Translations under genes and position numbers: made by a program | Notes under the pieces: generated by a model | What the model saw: only the letters and a program-made list of their open reading frames with translations | Databases searched by the model: none | Told to the model about the DNA's origin: nothing | Origin: Paraburkholderia domus | Lineage (GTDB): Bacteria; Pseudomonadota; Gammaproteobacteria; Burkholderiales; Burkholderiaceae | NCBI RefSeq assembly: GCF_905220705.1 | Contig: NZ_CAJNAT010000025.1 | Coordinates: 1-64,000, forward strand | Length of the DNA stretch: 64,000 nt | Reading direction: 5' to 3' | Part shown: piece by piece, positions 26,390 through 36,009 of the stretch | Numbering within the stretch: the first letter of the stretch is position 1 | Layout: the number at the start of each line of letters is the position of its first letter

Positions 26390-27826
26390 TCACGGCGCGC
26401 TGCGAAAATCCGGAAACACGCTGGTGTACAGGCCAGAATGGTCGGCAGCCGCATGATTGGCGGCGATCTGGAAAGCGACTTCGTCCTGATACGCAGGCGC
26501 GACGATTTGCATGCCCGTCGGCACGTGATTTGCGCCGAAGCCGGTCGGCACGGAGATCACGGGAGACCGGCTGAGAAGATTGAACGGCGGTGTGGCGGCC
26601 CAGCCGAGATAGCTCTCGACCGACCTGCCTGCAATCTCGACTTCCGGCTCGACGGACGGATCGAAATCGGCACGCAGTGCCGTCGTAAATGAAGTGGGAC
26701 ACAACAACGCGCGATAGCCCTGAGACCAGACTTTCGCGTGCATGTCCTGCTGTAGTTTCGCGGCGCATTGAGCGGCAGGTGTGAGCGAAGCACGGCGATC
26801 ACGATATTTGTCCCACAACATCCGTACATACGAGTTCAGTTGTCCATATGCATCGCCCGGTAATGAACGGAAGTGGTCGCCGAAGTAAATGCCGAAGATA
26901 CCTTCGATCAAGGTGTCGCCTATCGCCTTGAGATCCCAATCGATCGTGACAGGTTCGATGATCGCGCCGCGGCGGCGCAAGCCATCGAGCGCATGATGCA
27001 AATTCGCTTCGACATCGGCGCTGATGGCGGGACTGCCGAGCGTCGCGCTGAAGGCGATTTTCCAGCCGCTCAGGTCGTCGTATTGCGTGGGCAACGGTGC
27101 GGCGGGCAACGCCGCGTAGGTAGCAGGATGCGGCCCGGCGATAGCGTTCTGCATTGCAACCAGATCGTCGAAGCTGCGCGCCAGCGGCCCTTCAGTAGCG
27201 AACGCGAAGAGTTCGTCTCCGGCCGCGGTCGGTACGCGCCCAAGCGGCGGCCTGTATCCGTATAGCCCTTGAAACGCAGCCGGCAAGCGGATCGAGCCCG
27301 CCATGTCGCTGCCCGTGCCGATGGGCGCGCAGCCGGCGGCGAGCGCCGCCGCGGTGCCGCCACTCGAACCGGAGCAGGTGTAGTGCAGGTTCCACGGATT
27401 GCGTGTCACGCCCCAACGGCGGCTCCATGTTTGACCAAGACAGGAAAATTCAGGCGTCGTGGTCTGCACGTGCGGAATCGCGCCGGCGTCGACGAGCCGG
27501 TCGACCATCGGATGATTTTTATCGGCGACGTACTCCCGCACCGTCGACCCATTGGTGATGGTCCATCCGGCCACCGCGCTTTCGTCCTTGATGGCCACCG
27601 GAATACCTTCCAGCGGCCGCACGTTGCCTTCACGGTAGCGCTGTGCGGCAAGGTGCGCACGTTCCAACGCGGCGTCAGCATGGATCACGGTCGTCGCATT
27701 GGCGGTGGCCTGCTGTTCATAAGCGGCCTCCAGTACGCTCGACATCAAATCCACCGGCGAGAGCGTGCCCGCTCGAAAGCGGCGAATCGCATCGGTGGCT
27801 GACAGGTAGCAAAGTTCTCGATTCAT
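26390..27826 (-). CDS. Amidase (amidase-signature family), second copy
   Basis: The 478-aa protein has Lys80 (VAIKDES), Ser154 in CSGSSGGTAAALAAG and Ser178 in GSDMAGSIRLPAA forming the complete triad. It shares length and layout with the amidase at 8000-9436 but differs much in sequence, so it probably takes a different amide. It starts 19 bp after the stop of the DUF3138 gene and ends 31 bp before the amidohydrolase, so the three are one unit. Confidence 0.88.
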   Translation of the reverse strand: MNRELCYLSATDAIRRFRAGTLSPVDLMSSVLEAAYEQQATANATTVIHADAALERAHLAAQRYREGNVRPLEGIPVAIKDESAVAGWTITNGSTVREYVADKNHPMVDRLVDAGAIPHVQTTTPEFSCLGQTWSRRWGVTRNPWNLHYTCSGSSGGTAAALAAGCAPIGTGSDMAGSIRLPAAFQGLYGYRPPLGRVPTAAGDELFAFATEGPLARSFDDLVAMQNAIAGPHPATYAALPAAPLPTQYDDLSGWKIAFSATLGSPAISADVEANLHHALDGLRRRGAIIEPVTIDWDLKAIGDTLIEGIFGIYFGDHFRSLPGDAYGQLNSYVRMLWDKYRDRRASLTPAAQCAAKLQQDMHAKVWSQGYRALLCPTSFTTALRADFDPSVEPEVEIAGRSVESYLGWAATPPFNLLSRSPVISVPTGFGANHVPTGMQIVAPAYQDEVAFQIAANHAAADHSGLYTSVFPDFRSAP

Positions 27827-27845
27827 AAGCGTTGCGTAGAAAGAA

Positions 27846-29387
27846 TTAGAACGAGTAGATGAATTGCGCTGCTGCGATATCGTTGCTGCGCGAATAGCTG
27901 CCGTCGCTGTTGAGGAATACCGCGTGACTTGCCTGGTCGTGCCGGTATTCGAACTTCACGATGATCTGAGCGGTCGGGTAGAACAGCAGATCGGCCGTGA
28001 TGTCGTAGTGCGCGCTGCCTTTGCATTCGCTGCCGTTGCTTGCCGATCGTTGCAGGCAGGCAGGATCGACGCCGAAGCCGCTCGTGCCGTTGACCGCCGG
28101 ATTGCCGCCCGTGGCGCCGTACAGAATGTTGCTGCCACCGCCGCCGTTGGCGGTGTCGTTCAGATAGTCGAAGCGCAACGTCGCGCCCATATGGCCGAGC
28201 CAGTCGGAGGTCCACTTGCGATGCCCGAGCAGCGAGAAGCCGTACCAGCGCGCCGTCCCGCCGTTCCAGGCGCCCTTCTGCAACTCGCCATAGTCAAGCT
28301 GCGCGTTCAACTGCAGCTTGTCGCGCGTGTAGGTCAGATCGCTTTCCACGTAGCGATACATGCCGAACGGCGACGATGCATTGCACTGATATCCATAGCC
28401 GCCGCTGTCCGGGCACAACGAGAACAGCGTTTGCCGCCCGATGGTTCCGGAAATGCCTATATCGAGCGCAGTCGACAGAACGTCGTCGAAACGCGCGGTC
28501 AGCGTGGGGGTCCAGTTGCTCTTGGTGGTGTTGTTCGCGGCGTTGACGATCGCCCCGGAGGTGCGCAGTTGCTCGTTGCCGAACAGCACCTGCCAGAGAT
28601 GGTTGTAGGTCGAGTTAGCGCCCTTCAACCCGATGCCGACCATGTTGCCCGGCTCGCTGAAGTCGTACAGCAGCCCGTGGGTCAGCGTGAACATCTGGTT
28701 CGAAGGCTGCCCTTCGTAGCCGGCGAGACTTGTCATCAAGCCGGTGGCAAACGTGGTGGTCGCATTGAGCGGCACGGTGACATCTGCTTGCGTCAGGATG
28801 TTGTTGCCGAGGCCGCCGCGCTCGTTGCTCAGAACCGAACCGAAGCCGCGGTTTGGCTGGATCACGATTTCGGCGGCGGGCGCCATTGGGCCCACGCCGA
28901 AAGTCTTTTTGATGTCGAGATAGATGTCGCCGATTGTGCTGTTGTAGTAGTCGTAGACACCCGGATCGTGATTGACGAACATGAAGCCCGACGAATGCTG
29001 GGCACGGTTGTACAGATAGACCGGGTCGAGATAGCCGGTGATCGACAGGCCCGCAAGCGGCCCCGTCGTCGCGGCTTCTTCGAGCGAATCGACCTTGAGC
29101 GTCATGTTGTTCAACTGCTGGCGCATCTGTGCCGCGTCGTCGTTCGTCAGGGCCATGGGCGGCGCGGCGGGCGTGGCGGGCGTGGAGGCCGCGGGAGCAG
29201 GTGCGGCCGCGGACACGGTGGTGATGCTTGCGCGCAGTGCATCGACTTGCGATTGAAGCGCGGTGACTTGAGCCTTCAACGCGTCCAGTTGCGCCGCGTC
29301 GGATCTGCCGCTTGCCGGCGTTGCCGCCAGCACGGCGACGCTATTGAACGCGAGCAGACATAACGCTGCAACACGAGTGAGTTTCAT
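27846..29387 (-). CDS. DUF3138-type outer-membrane beta-barrel protein
   Basis: The 513-aa protein has a signal peptide (MKLTRVAALCLLAFNSVAVLA). An N-terminal heptad-like coiled coil (AAQLDALKAQVTALQSQVDALRASI) and a Pro/Ala linker (about residues 60-80) follow. The rest alternates beta-strand patterns and ends in Phe (AAAQFIYSF) as in barrel proteins. The layout, coiled coil plus barrel, resembles OprP/DUF3138 porins of Burkholderiales. It probably carries the module's substrate across the outer membrane, taking the place the OmpC-type porin has in the first module. Confidence 0.75.
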   Translation of the reverse strand: MKLTRVAALCLLAFNSVAVLAATPASGRSDAAQLDALKAQVTALQSQVDALRASITTVSAAAPAPAASTPATPAAPPMALTNDDAAQMRQQLNNMTLKVDSLEEAATTGPLAGLSITGYLDPVYLYNRAQHSSGFMFVNHDPGVYDYYNSTIGDIYLDIKKTFGVGPMAPAAEIVIQPNRGFGSVLSNERGGLGNNILTQADVTVPLNATTTFATGLMTSLAGYEGQPSNQMFTLTHGLLYDFSEPGNMVGIGLKGANSTYNHLWQVLFGNEQLRTSGAIVNAANNTTKSNWTPTLTARFDDVLSTALDIGISGTIGRQTLFSLCPDSGGYGYQCNASSPFGMYRYVESDLTYTRDKLQLNAQLDYGELQKGAWNGGTARWYGFSLLGHRKWTSDWLGHMGATLRFDYLNDTANGGGGSNILYGATGGNPAVNGTSGFGVDPACLQRSASNGSECKGSAHYDITADLLFYPTAQIIVKFEYRHDQASHAVFLNSDGSYSRSNDIAAAQFIYSF

Positions 29388-29492
29388 GGTGTGGGCCTAT
29401 TCCAGGGCGAGCGCGTCCCGCCGCGTTCGCACGCGGGACGGCACTGCTGGTCGGTGAAATCAGAGAGAGATCAGCGGGAGATCAGCGGGAGA

Positions 29493-30614
29493 TCAATCGA
29501 TCTTGAGCTTGCTCCAGAGCCGGTTTTCGAGGCGCTGGAGATCGGTAGGCAGCGGCTGCACGGAGAACAGCTTCTTGAAGACCTCCGGCGGCGGATAGAC
29601 CGAAGGATCGGCCAGCACCACAGGTCTGATCAGCGGTTTCGCGCCCGGTATCGCCGTCGGATAAGCCGTGTCGTTGGTGAGGTTGGCACTTTCCTTTTCG
29701 GACAACACGAAATTGATCCATTTCAATGCGGCTTCTGGATGCGGTGCGTCTTTCGGAACGGCCATCATGTCGAACCAGATTGGAGCACCCGTATCTGGAA
29801 TGACATATTTGATGTGATAGGACTTCTTCGCGTCGAGGGCGGCAAGGCGCGCGGTGTTGATGTCGCCCGACCACCCGAACGCGATACAGATGTCGCCGTT
29901 CGCCAGATCGTTGATATAGCTGCTCGAATTGAACTGCGCTATATACGGGCGAATACTTTTGAGCAGCTCATAAGCCTGCTGATAGTCGGCCGGATTATGG
30001 CTGTTCGGGTCCTTCTTCAGATAGAGCAGCGCGAGACCAAATGCGTCGGCGGGAGAATCGATCATCGATATGCCGCAGCTTTTCAGCTTCTGCGCATTGC
30101 GTGGATCGAACAGCAGGTCCCAGCTATTCAGCGGCGCACTGGCGCCGAGCGCGGCAGCCACTTTTTCGACGTTGATGCCGAGCCCGTCCGTGCCCCACGA
30201 CCAGGGCATGCCGTACTGATGGCCAGGATCTTCCGCCGCGAGAATCTTCATGATCTCGGGGTCCAGATGGGCGGCGTTAGGGAGCTTCGACGCGTCGATC
30301 TTCTGGAAGATGCCGGCCTGTACCTGGCGCGCCCAGAATGCGTCGGACGGCACCACCACGTCGAAACCGGAACTGCCCGACAGCAGTTTCGCCTGGAGCG
30401 TTTCGTTGGAATCGAACTCCTGGTACACGACTTTGATGCCGGTTGCCTTCTGGAAATTCGCGACCGTGTCCTTGCCGATCGAATTGCCCCAGTTGTACAC
30501 GTTGACAACCTGCTCGTCGGCTTGCACGGACGGCGTACTGTAGTAAGCCGCCCCGCCCATCGCCAGTGCTGCAAGAACGCGTTTGAGCCAGCGCCCCGAT
30601 GCTGCTGTTGCCAT
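29493..30614 (-). CDS. Polyamine-type ABC transporter binding protein (PotF-like), orphan
   Basis: The 373-aa protein has a signal sequence (about residues 1-32) and the family opening QVVNVYNWGNSIGKDTVANFQKATGIKVVYQEFDSNETLQAKLLSG. Conserved PSDAFWARQVQAGIFQKID follows. GGAGGAAA sits six nt before the ATG. It should bind a cationic amine or amide in the periplasm. No permease or ATPase gene accompanies it, so it may use the Pot-type importer at 10684-13671 or act as a sensor. It lies 105 bp upstream of the DUF3138 gene. Confidence 0.88.
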   Translation of the reverse strand: MATAASGRWLKRVLAALAMGGAAYYSTPSVQADEQVVNVYNWGNSIGKDTVANFQKATGIKVVYQEFDSNETLQAKLLSGSSGFDVVVPSDAFWARQVQAGIFQKIDASKLPNAAHLDPEIMKILAAEDPGHQYGMPWSWGTDGLGINVEKVAAALGASAPLNSWDLLFDPRNAQKLKSCGISMIDSPADAFGLALLYLKKDPNSHNPADYQQAYELLKSIRPYIAQFNSSSYINDLANGDICIAFGWSGDINTARLAALDAKKSYHIKYVIPDTGAPIWFDMMAVPKDAPHPEAALKWINFVLSEKESANLTNDTAYPTAIPGAKPLIRPVVLADPSVYPPPEVFKKLFSVQPLPTDLQRLENRLWSKLKID

Positions 30615-30760
30615 CTACGTTTCCTCCGAATGGATGCGTCTCAAGCGCCTCGCACCGTCGGTGCAGAAGCGTTGAAGCGACTGTATCCGGAGGAAAACCG
30701 CCGGTCTGCCCTGCCTGAGGGGGGCCAAACTGCAGATCGGCGCGCGGGTAAACGCGAGGC

Positions 30761-31588
30761 TCAGACCTCGCCGTGCGCCCAGGCGAACAGTTCACCCTTG
30801 GTGCGCAAGCCGAGTTTGGCGAAGGCACGTTTGACATACGACTCGGCCGTCGAGACGCGTAACTCCAGACGCGTCGCCGCTTCCGGCACGGTTTTGCCGG
30901 CCAGCAAAAGCTTGCAGATCTCATGCTCGCGCCGCGACAGGTGAATCTCGCTCGAGGCGAGCCGCTCCTCGAAACCCGAGGCCGGCTTGATCGCGGAGTC
31001 TGGCGAGGTGCAGCGCCGCACGGCCGCCGTACTCGCGTGCAACTCACACAAGGGGAACAGGAATTCGCCCATTTGCCGCAGCAAGGTAAGCTCGGCGAAA
31101 GAAAACGTGGGCCGCTCGTGTGTACGGATCAATGCCAGCGAATACTGGACGTTGCGCGAGCCGCGCACGAGGAAGCATTCTTGCCTCGCATCCGCGACGT
31201 CGTACAGGGCACGGCGGAAATCTTCGTCGGCGATCGCGCAAACGTCGCGTTGAATCAACTGGGTGCCAACGATTCCACGCATCGACGCGATCAACGGATC
31301 CCGTTCGTAGTAGCGCTCGTAGTAAAGCTCCATCAACTGAACGATCATCGGAATGCGCGTGGGACCGCCGCTGCCGAGCCACTCGGCGACATAGCCCTTG
31401 CCGAAGCCCGGCGTGAGCCGCACGCGCTCCAGATGCACGGCGTCGGCGAAGACGCTGCGCTCCAGAAACGCGCTCAGGCTCGGCAAGAAGTCCGCCGTGC
31501 CAACGGCGTGGACGAGGTCACCCAAGGCCTTCGGCTCGACCTGAACCAGCGGCGCGCGAACAGGCAAAGCGTGGTGCGATTCGATCAT
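30761..31588 (-). CDS. LuxR-type transcriptional regulator, paralogue of the 4239-5063 product
   Basis: The 275-aa protein has a C-terminal LuxR HTH (LSRREHEICKLLLAGKTVPEAATRLELRVSTAESYVKRAFAKLGL). The N-terminal domain shares VGTADFLPSLSAFLER, EWLGS, YYERDPLIASM and the FRRALYDVADARQECFLVRG region with the regulator next to speB. It is the first gene of the second module, 146 bp before the orphan binding protein, and probably controls it. The ligand is unknown. Confidence 0.82.
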   Translation of the reverse strand: MIESHHALPVRAPLVQVEPKALGDLVHAVGTADFLPSLSAFLERSVFADAVHLERVRLTPGFGKGYVAEWLGSGGPTRIPMIVQLMELYYERYYERDPLIASMRGIVGTQLIQRDVCAIADEDFRRALYDVADARQECFLVRGSRNVQYSLALIRTHERPTFSFAELTLLRQMGEFLFPLCELHASTAAVRRCTSPDSAIKPASGFEERLASSEIHLSRREHEICKLLLAGKTVPEAATRLELRVSTAESYVKRAFAKLGLRTKGELFAWAHGEV

Positions 31589-31733
31589 GTCCGTCTCGAT
31601 TCTTGTGATCGGAGCACACTACCTCATCAAAAAGTCGGCGTCTTTGCGTGTTTTCGCACCCCCTCTTTCGTGTCACGCCACGGTTCGCGGCCTCACTTCG
31701 CCTTGAAAGCCCTTATAGAAATCCATGCGCCAG

Positions 31734-32285
31734 TTAACGGAACCCGAAGGACACGACCTTCCGCCCCTCGAGACTGACCTCAACCGCCTCGGCGCAGGGT
31801 GCCTGGCAGGGCGTGCCGTCGACGGTGGGTCCCGCGCTCGGGAGCGTCTCGGAGATGATCACGGCCTTGATCACTCTGGCATCATCGGTCACGACCATTT
31901 CGAGGAGGAGCACCACCCCGCTGTCGTACTGGATCGTCATCGTTCCGGTGCAATTGGATTTCATCGTGTAGTAGCCACTCTGATTTCCGACGAAATCAGT
32001 CTGGCCGCCCTTGGGTGCGCCGCCAACGGTACCGGTGTCGATCCGCGCAAAGTGGCCCGACCCGTCGAAAGTCACGAGAGCAACGTCGTTAAGTAGCTGT
32101 TGTGTGACAAACGGATGCACGCCATTTGAGGAATCCAGCAATCCAATCAGTTTTCCTTGTGCGCTGAACCCGTACGCGCCGTTCAGCGTCGCGAGCGAGC
32201 ACCTATCGGCGGCTTTTGCCGCGCCACTGAGTGCCAGAAGTGCCAAAGCCGTGGCCGACAGAACGCTTATACGCTTGCTATTCAT
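31734..32285 (-). CDS. Secreted hypothetical protein
   Basis: A 183-aa protein with a clear signal peptide (MNSKRISVLSATALALLALSGAAKAAD) and four cysteines (CSLATLNGAYGFSAQG near the mature N-terminus, CTGTM mid-way, CQAPC near the C-terminus) that could form two disulfides. The mature part opens with the GxYGFSxxG pattern seen in many small exported Burkholderiales proteins of unknown function. The ATG at 32285 is preceded by AAGGAG with 6-nt spacing. Confidence 0.7.
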   Translation of the reverse strand: MNSKRISVLSATALALLALSGAAKAADRCSLATLNGAYGFSAQGKLIGLLDSSNGVHPFVTQQLLNDVALVTFDGSGHFARIDTGTVGGAPKGGQTDFVGNQSGYYTMKSNCTGTMTIQYDSGVVLLLEMVVTDDARVIKAVIISETLPSAGPTVDGTPCQAPCAEAVEVSLEGRKVVSFGFR

Positions 32286-32809
32286 GTTCATCTCCTTAGT
32301 AAGCAAATCAGACGCTCAATTCAATTCATACACTTCGGCTACCTAACTGAATTGAGTGAGCCATTCAAAGCGATCGAACAGGTACAGCCATTCACGGCCG
32401 ACGCTGTTCGCGGAGCCAGCGATAAAAGGACGAAGCCCGTCAACCGGATTGCGTCCAGTGGAAATACGGCGCGGTGTCGTCGGCGATTCGAGCAGCGCAG
32501 GCGAGCGATGCCGGGAAGCCGATAGTTGAAGATAGTGATTGGTGAATTGCTTCACCGGGCAAAATGATCGGTAGCCCGGTGCCGGCGGATACGTGCGGAG
32601 GAGTCGCACGGAAATCCGCGCATTGGCTGACTTCGTGAGTCGGCGGCGCATTAAGATTGCGCTGCGAGATTCAGTATAGGCCGCGTACCCGGAAAAATCG
32701 GACAAAAGCGCGGCGGATTATAACGACGGCGCTGCTGTTTCCCGCGCGTCCAATCAGTGCAACAAGGAAAACCGCCGCGCGTCTTCGCACGCTCCTGGCG
32801 CAAGGCGGA
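32286..32809. other. Intergenic region upstream of the secreted protein
   Basis: About 520 bp between the secreted protein start and the protease stop. A minus-strand frame at 32343-32705 has no recognisable family and no good start. GCGCGGCGG (32708-32716) and CCGCCGCGC (32772-32780) form a widely spaced perfect inverted repeat. Otherwise nothing evident. Confidence 0.4.
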
Positions 32810-34714
32810 TCAGGCAGCAGCCGGCTCGTGGACGATCTGCAACGCGCTCTTGTGCTCCTTGACCAAGCGGTAAACCGTTTCGCCAGGAACGGTTTCCTGT
32901 TCGAGCAACTCGCCGGCAATGGCGCGCAGCACGGGCTCGTAGGCATGCAGCAATCCATAGCACAACTCGTTCAACTCTTTGAGCAGTACGTTGGCGTGCT
33001 CGATGGCGCTCTTCAATTGCAGGCCCGCGTACTGTGACGGCAGCGCCGCGAGGCTGAACAGATCGCCGTCGCGGTTGAAGCCGAACTTCGATACCATGTC
33101 GAGGCTGATGCGCGACGCTTCCTGCAGGTCCGACGCAGCGCCGCTCGACGCTTCGGAGAACGTGAGAATTTCGGCGTTGCGTCCGCCGAGCAGGACCTGA
33201 ATTTCGTTGCGGATTTCAGTTTCGCGGTACAGGTGTTTGTCCTGCGCCTTCGTGATGAGCGCAACACCTAAAGCGCCGCCACGCGGCAAGATCGTGACCT
33301 CTTCCAGTACGCCGGTGCCAAGCAGCGCGGCAACGAGACCGTGCCCCGCCTCGTGCACCGCGATGCGCGTGCGTTCGTCCTCGCTCAGCGCCCGCTCGGC
33401 GCCGCTCACGTCGCCGATGCGCGCTATCTTGATCGCCTCCATGAAATGCTTCGAAGCGATCTCCGTCTCGCCGGCTTTGCGTGCGACCAGCCCCGCCTGA
33501 TTCACGACCATCGCGACCGTTGCCGGAGAAAGGCCCGTGGTCAAGCGAGCGAGTTGGTCGTAGTCGATATCGGCGGCCTTCGACTTCAGCTTCTGCGCAT
33601 AGAAGCGGAAAATTTTCGCGCGGTCTTCACGGTCGGGCAAACGGACCTGCACGGTGCGATCGAACCGGCCCGGCCGGCGCAACGCCTCGTCCAGATTGTC
33701 GGGATGATTGGTGGCCGCGACGATGATGACGCCTTCATTGGAAGCAAAGCCATCCATTTCCGCCAGCAGCTGGTTGATGATGCGATTGCTCTCGGCTTCG
33801 ACGGGACCGCCGCCGGTATCCGTGCGCTTGGCGAGGCCGTCGGCTTCGTCGATGAAGATGACGGTGGGGGCGTTCTTGCGCGCGAGTTCGAACAGGTGTT
33901 TGACCTTCTGGATGCCGACGCCGTAGTACTTCGCACTGAAATAGCTGCCGGTAATCGAAATGAAGTTCGCGCCGCATTCGCCGGCGAGCGCCTGTGCGAG
34001 CCGCGTCTTGCCGACGCCTGGGCCGCCGACCATCAGAATGCCGCACGGTGCGCGTACGCCCATCGACGTGAATTGCTTCGGATCGGACAAATAGCCACGA
34101 ATGTCCGCGAGCGCGGCCTTCGCCTCACCCGCGCCAATCACGTCGTCGAAACGCAGTGTGGGTGCCTTGCTGAGAAGCGACGCGCCGCCTTGCATCTCGC
34201 GGCGCATGAACCACACCATGCCGCCGATCAGCAACAGCGGCAGCAGCAAGCTGATCGCGTCGCGCACCTGGTTGAACACCGTCACCCAGCGGGACCCGCC
34301 GGTCCGGATGTCGGCATCGGGCAGCCATACGAGCTGATAAGAGGCAGCCTGGTCAGCTTTGGGTTCGCCAAGCAACAGCGCGTGCGAAAACGTCGCGTTA
34401 TGGTCGGTGACGAAGTATTTCGCGCCATCGCGCTTCGACACCAGAATCGCGTTGGGGCTTACGCCGATCGCGGTCACGTTGGCGTCGCGAATGTCACGCA
34501 ACATTTGCGATGCGTCTTTCTCTTCGCGCGTCCACGCAGAAGGATCGTGACGCATCTGACTCGCGATGCCGGTAAGCGCCGGCTTTGCCTGCCCGTCGTG
34601 CTGCTGATAAAACCAGGCGCTCAGTGCGAGCACCACCGCGATGACTACCGCACTGACCCCAATGGCGATCTTGCGCACGCGTCTTTTCCCAAGCGAATTC
34701 TTTCCCGGCTTCAT
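32810..34714 (-). CDS. FtsH-like AAA+ zinc metalloprotease, divergent
   Basis: A 634-aa protein with two membrane spans (about residues 14-35 and 151-170), an AAA+ module and an M41 peptidase domain. Walker A is GGPGVGKT (230-237), Walker B FIDEAD (287-292) and the second region of homology NHPDNLDEALRRPGRFDR. The zinc site HEAGH is at 454-458, and Asp529 is the probable third ligand. The pore loop reads KYYGVG instead of the usual MFVGVG, and Walker A departs from GPPGTGKT. It stands alone, without rlmE/ftsJ, so it is a secondary FtsH-type protease with altered substrate choice rather than the housekeeping copy. Confidence 0.87.
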   Translation of the reverse strand: MKPGKNSLGKRRVRKIAIGVSAVVIAVVLALSAWFYQQHDGQAKPALTGIASQMRHDPSAWTREEKDASQMLRDIRDANVTAIGVSPNAILVSKRDGAKYFVTDHNATFSHALLLGEPKADQAASYQLVWLPDADIRTGGSRWVTVFNQVRDAISLLLPLLLIGGMVWFMRREMQGGASLLSKAPTLRFDDVIGAGEAKAALADIRGYLSDPKQFTSMGVRAPCGILMVGGPGVGKTRLAQALAGECGANFISITGSYFSAKYYGVGIQKVKHLFELARKNAPTVIFIDEADGLAKRTDTGGGPVEAESNRIINQLLAEMDGFASNEGVIIVAATNHPDNLDEALRRPGRFDRTVQVRLPDREDRAKIFRFYAQKLKSKAADIDYDQLARLTTGLSPATVAMVVNQAGLVARKAGETEIASKHFMEAIKIARIGDVSGAERALSEDERTRIAVHEAGHGLVAALLGTGVLEEVTILPRGGALGVALITKAQDKHLYRETEIRNEIQVLLGGRNAEILTFSEASSGAASDLQEASRISLDMVSKFGFNRDGDLFSLAALPSQYAGLQLKSAIEHANVLLKELNELCYGLLHAYEPVLRAIAGELLEQETVPGETVYRLVKEHKSALQIVHEPAAA

Positions 34715-35432
34715 GAGTCACTTCCAAAAACGGGCCAAGGCAGGCCCTCAATACTGGTCAAAATCAGGTGGTAGAGGCTGGCGGGAGGGAATCGGCTGAC
34801 GCGACACCATGCATGCACGGAAAGAAGGACACCCAACCATACGTCCCTTTTAGCAGCCCGCACACCGGTCAGTATGCCAGGGGGCCACGCTTTCCAAATT
34901 GCAGAAAAGGCCTGTTTCTACCGTCTATCCGGCGATCCATATCGTCGAATTTCAGGGAGCGATCAGCGCCTTGAAGGCGATGCCCGCTGCTCCGGCGCAC
35001 AGTTTATCAGCGCTATATTCACTACGTATTCTGCATACCTGAAAGCAACCGCACCCTATTTGAAAGCGGTCAAAATTGCAGTAATTCGCGGAATATTGAA
35101 GTCGCCCATCAATCCAGGCTGGTGGCGATAGGCTGATGTAAGGCGTGACACAAGTGGTTAGCCGAGCGAGCGCCCGGCAAGGACAACACTTTCGTGGCAA
35201 TCCTCGACCGGTCGCTCGGCCAAGTTCAGAGGCGCGTACCACTACGCCCCCAAACGTCCGATGGGCAAGGCGCCCAACGTTTTCGCGGCTGTGCGGCGGG
35301 CCTCTATGTGCCCGTCCGCATCATTGCCGCACTCTCAGGTCCTTCTTTTTATTGCCGATGCCTCGTGACATCAGTCTGCTCTCCTGCAACTACCCCCGAT
35401 CTTTGCAACTCTTCCCTTCGACAGATTAAGAC
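34715..35432. other. Intergenic region, about 700 bp
   Basis: No gene with recognisable features is present. The stretch 35000-35110 is lower in GC than its surroundings. A plus-strand frame here (34874-35131) encodes a short repeated Y-L-K-A pattern but has no ribosome binding site; I regard it as chance. Confidence 0.4.
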
Positions 35433-35717
35433 TCAGGCAGCGGTACGCCGCCCCGGCTTCATCTGCGCTTCACTCCCGAGCCGGTCGAGAAGCTTGATGA
35501 CGCGTTTGCGTTGGCTGGCAATCAACTCGTAAGTCTCTTCCAGCGCGCGAATGCGTTTTTCCCAATACTCATGGTCTAGCGGGACCAGCACGCTAACCGC
35601 GTCCCCACGCGTCACGTACTGAACCATGTTCTCAAGATGCTCCAGTTGGCTATCCACCAGACTGGACGGATGCCGCCCGCCGCGCTGGGCGGTCGGTTGC
35701 CTGTTCGTGCCGTTCAT
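35433..35717 (-). CDS. Small coiled-coil hypothetical protein
   Basis: A 94-aa hydrophilic protein. Residues 20-80 are helical in character, with a charged coiled-coil-like stretch (DHEYWEKRIRALEETYELIASQRKRVIKLLDRL). No signal peptide. It is isolated and function is unknown. The charge pattern is non-random, which favours a real gene. Confidence 0.55.
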   Translation of the reverse strand: MNGTNRQPTAQRGGRHPSSLVDSQLEHLENMVQYVTRGDAVSVLVPLDHEYWEKRIRALEETYELIASQRKRVIKLLDRLGSEAQMKPGRRTAA

Positions 35718-36009
35718 CTTTCATACCCCGTGCCTGACCAGCCGGCAAAGCTTGGACCCTCTCACTCATTGCGCCGCGAATGCCGGAACGGCGCTCTTTC
35801 TGCGCGCAGTTGCGATTTCAGAACGGGGCCTGTTATAACTGGACTCATTGCGCCGTCGACGAAAGCGATCTGCATCTAATCATCCGACGATACCGCAGGT
35901 TTTTTGTTTGGCTTTACCATACGTCTCAATTTGGACGACGGCGTGTTAAATACTTGGTTACCGCGGCTTCCCCGCCGGAACCGCATTCCTAGTTCGCAGT
36001 AACCGATCC

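Noticed and set aside
27864..29363. Long open frame (499 aa) on plus strand
   Set aside because: Antisense to the DUF3138-type gene, which has a signal peptide and terminal Phe; the plus frame has no domain.
29391..30944. Long open frame (517 aa) on plus strand
   Set aside because: Antisense to the PotF-like gene and the LuxR gene end.
32343..32705. Minus-strand 120-aa frame
   Set aside because: No ribosome binding site, no recognisable family and Arg/Ser/Pro-rich chance composition.
33341..34774. Long open frame (477 aa) on plus strand
   Set aside because: Antisense to the FtsH-like gene, whose motifs are unambiguous; the composition is that of a shadow frame.
34874..35131. Plus-strand frame with repeated Y-L-K-A pattern
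   Set aside because: Short, no ribosome binding site and no wider repeat; treated as chance.
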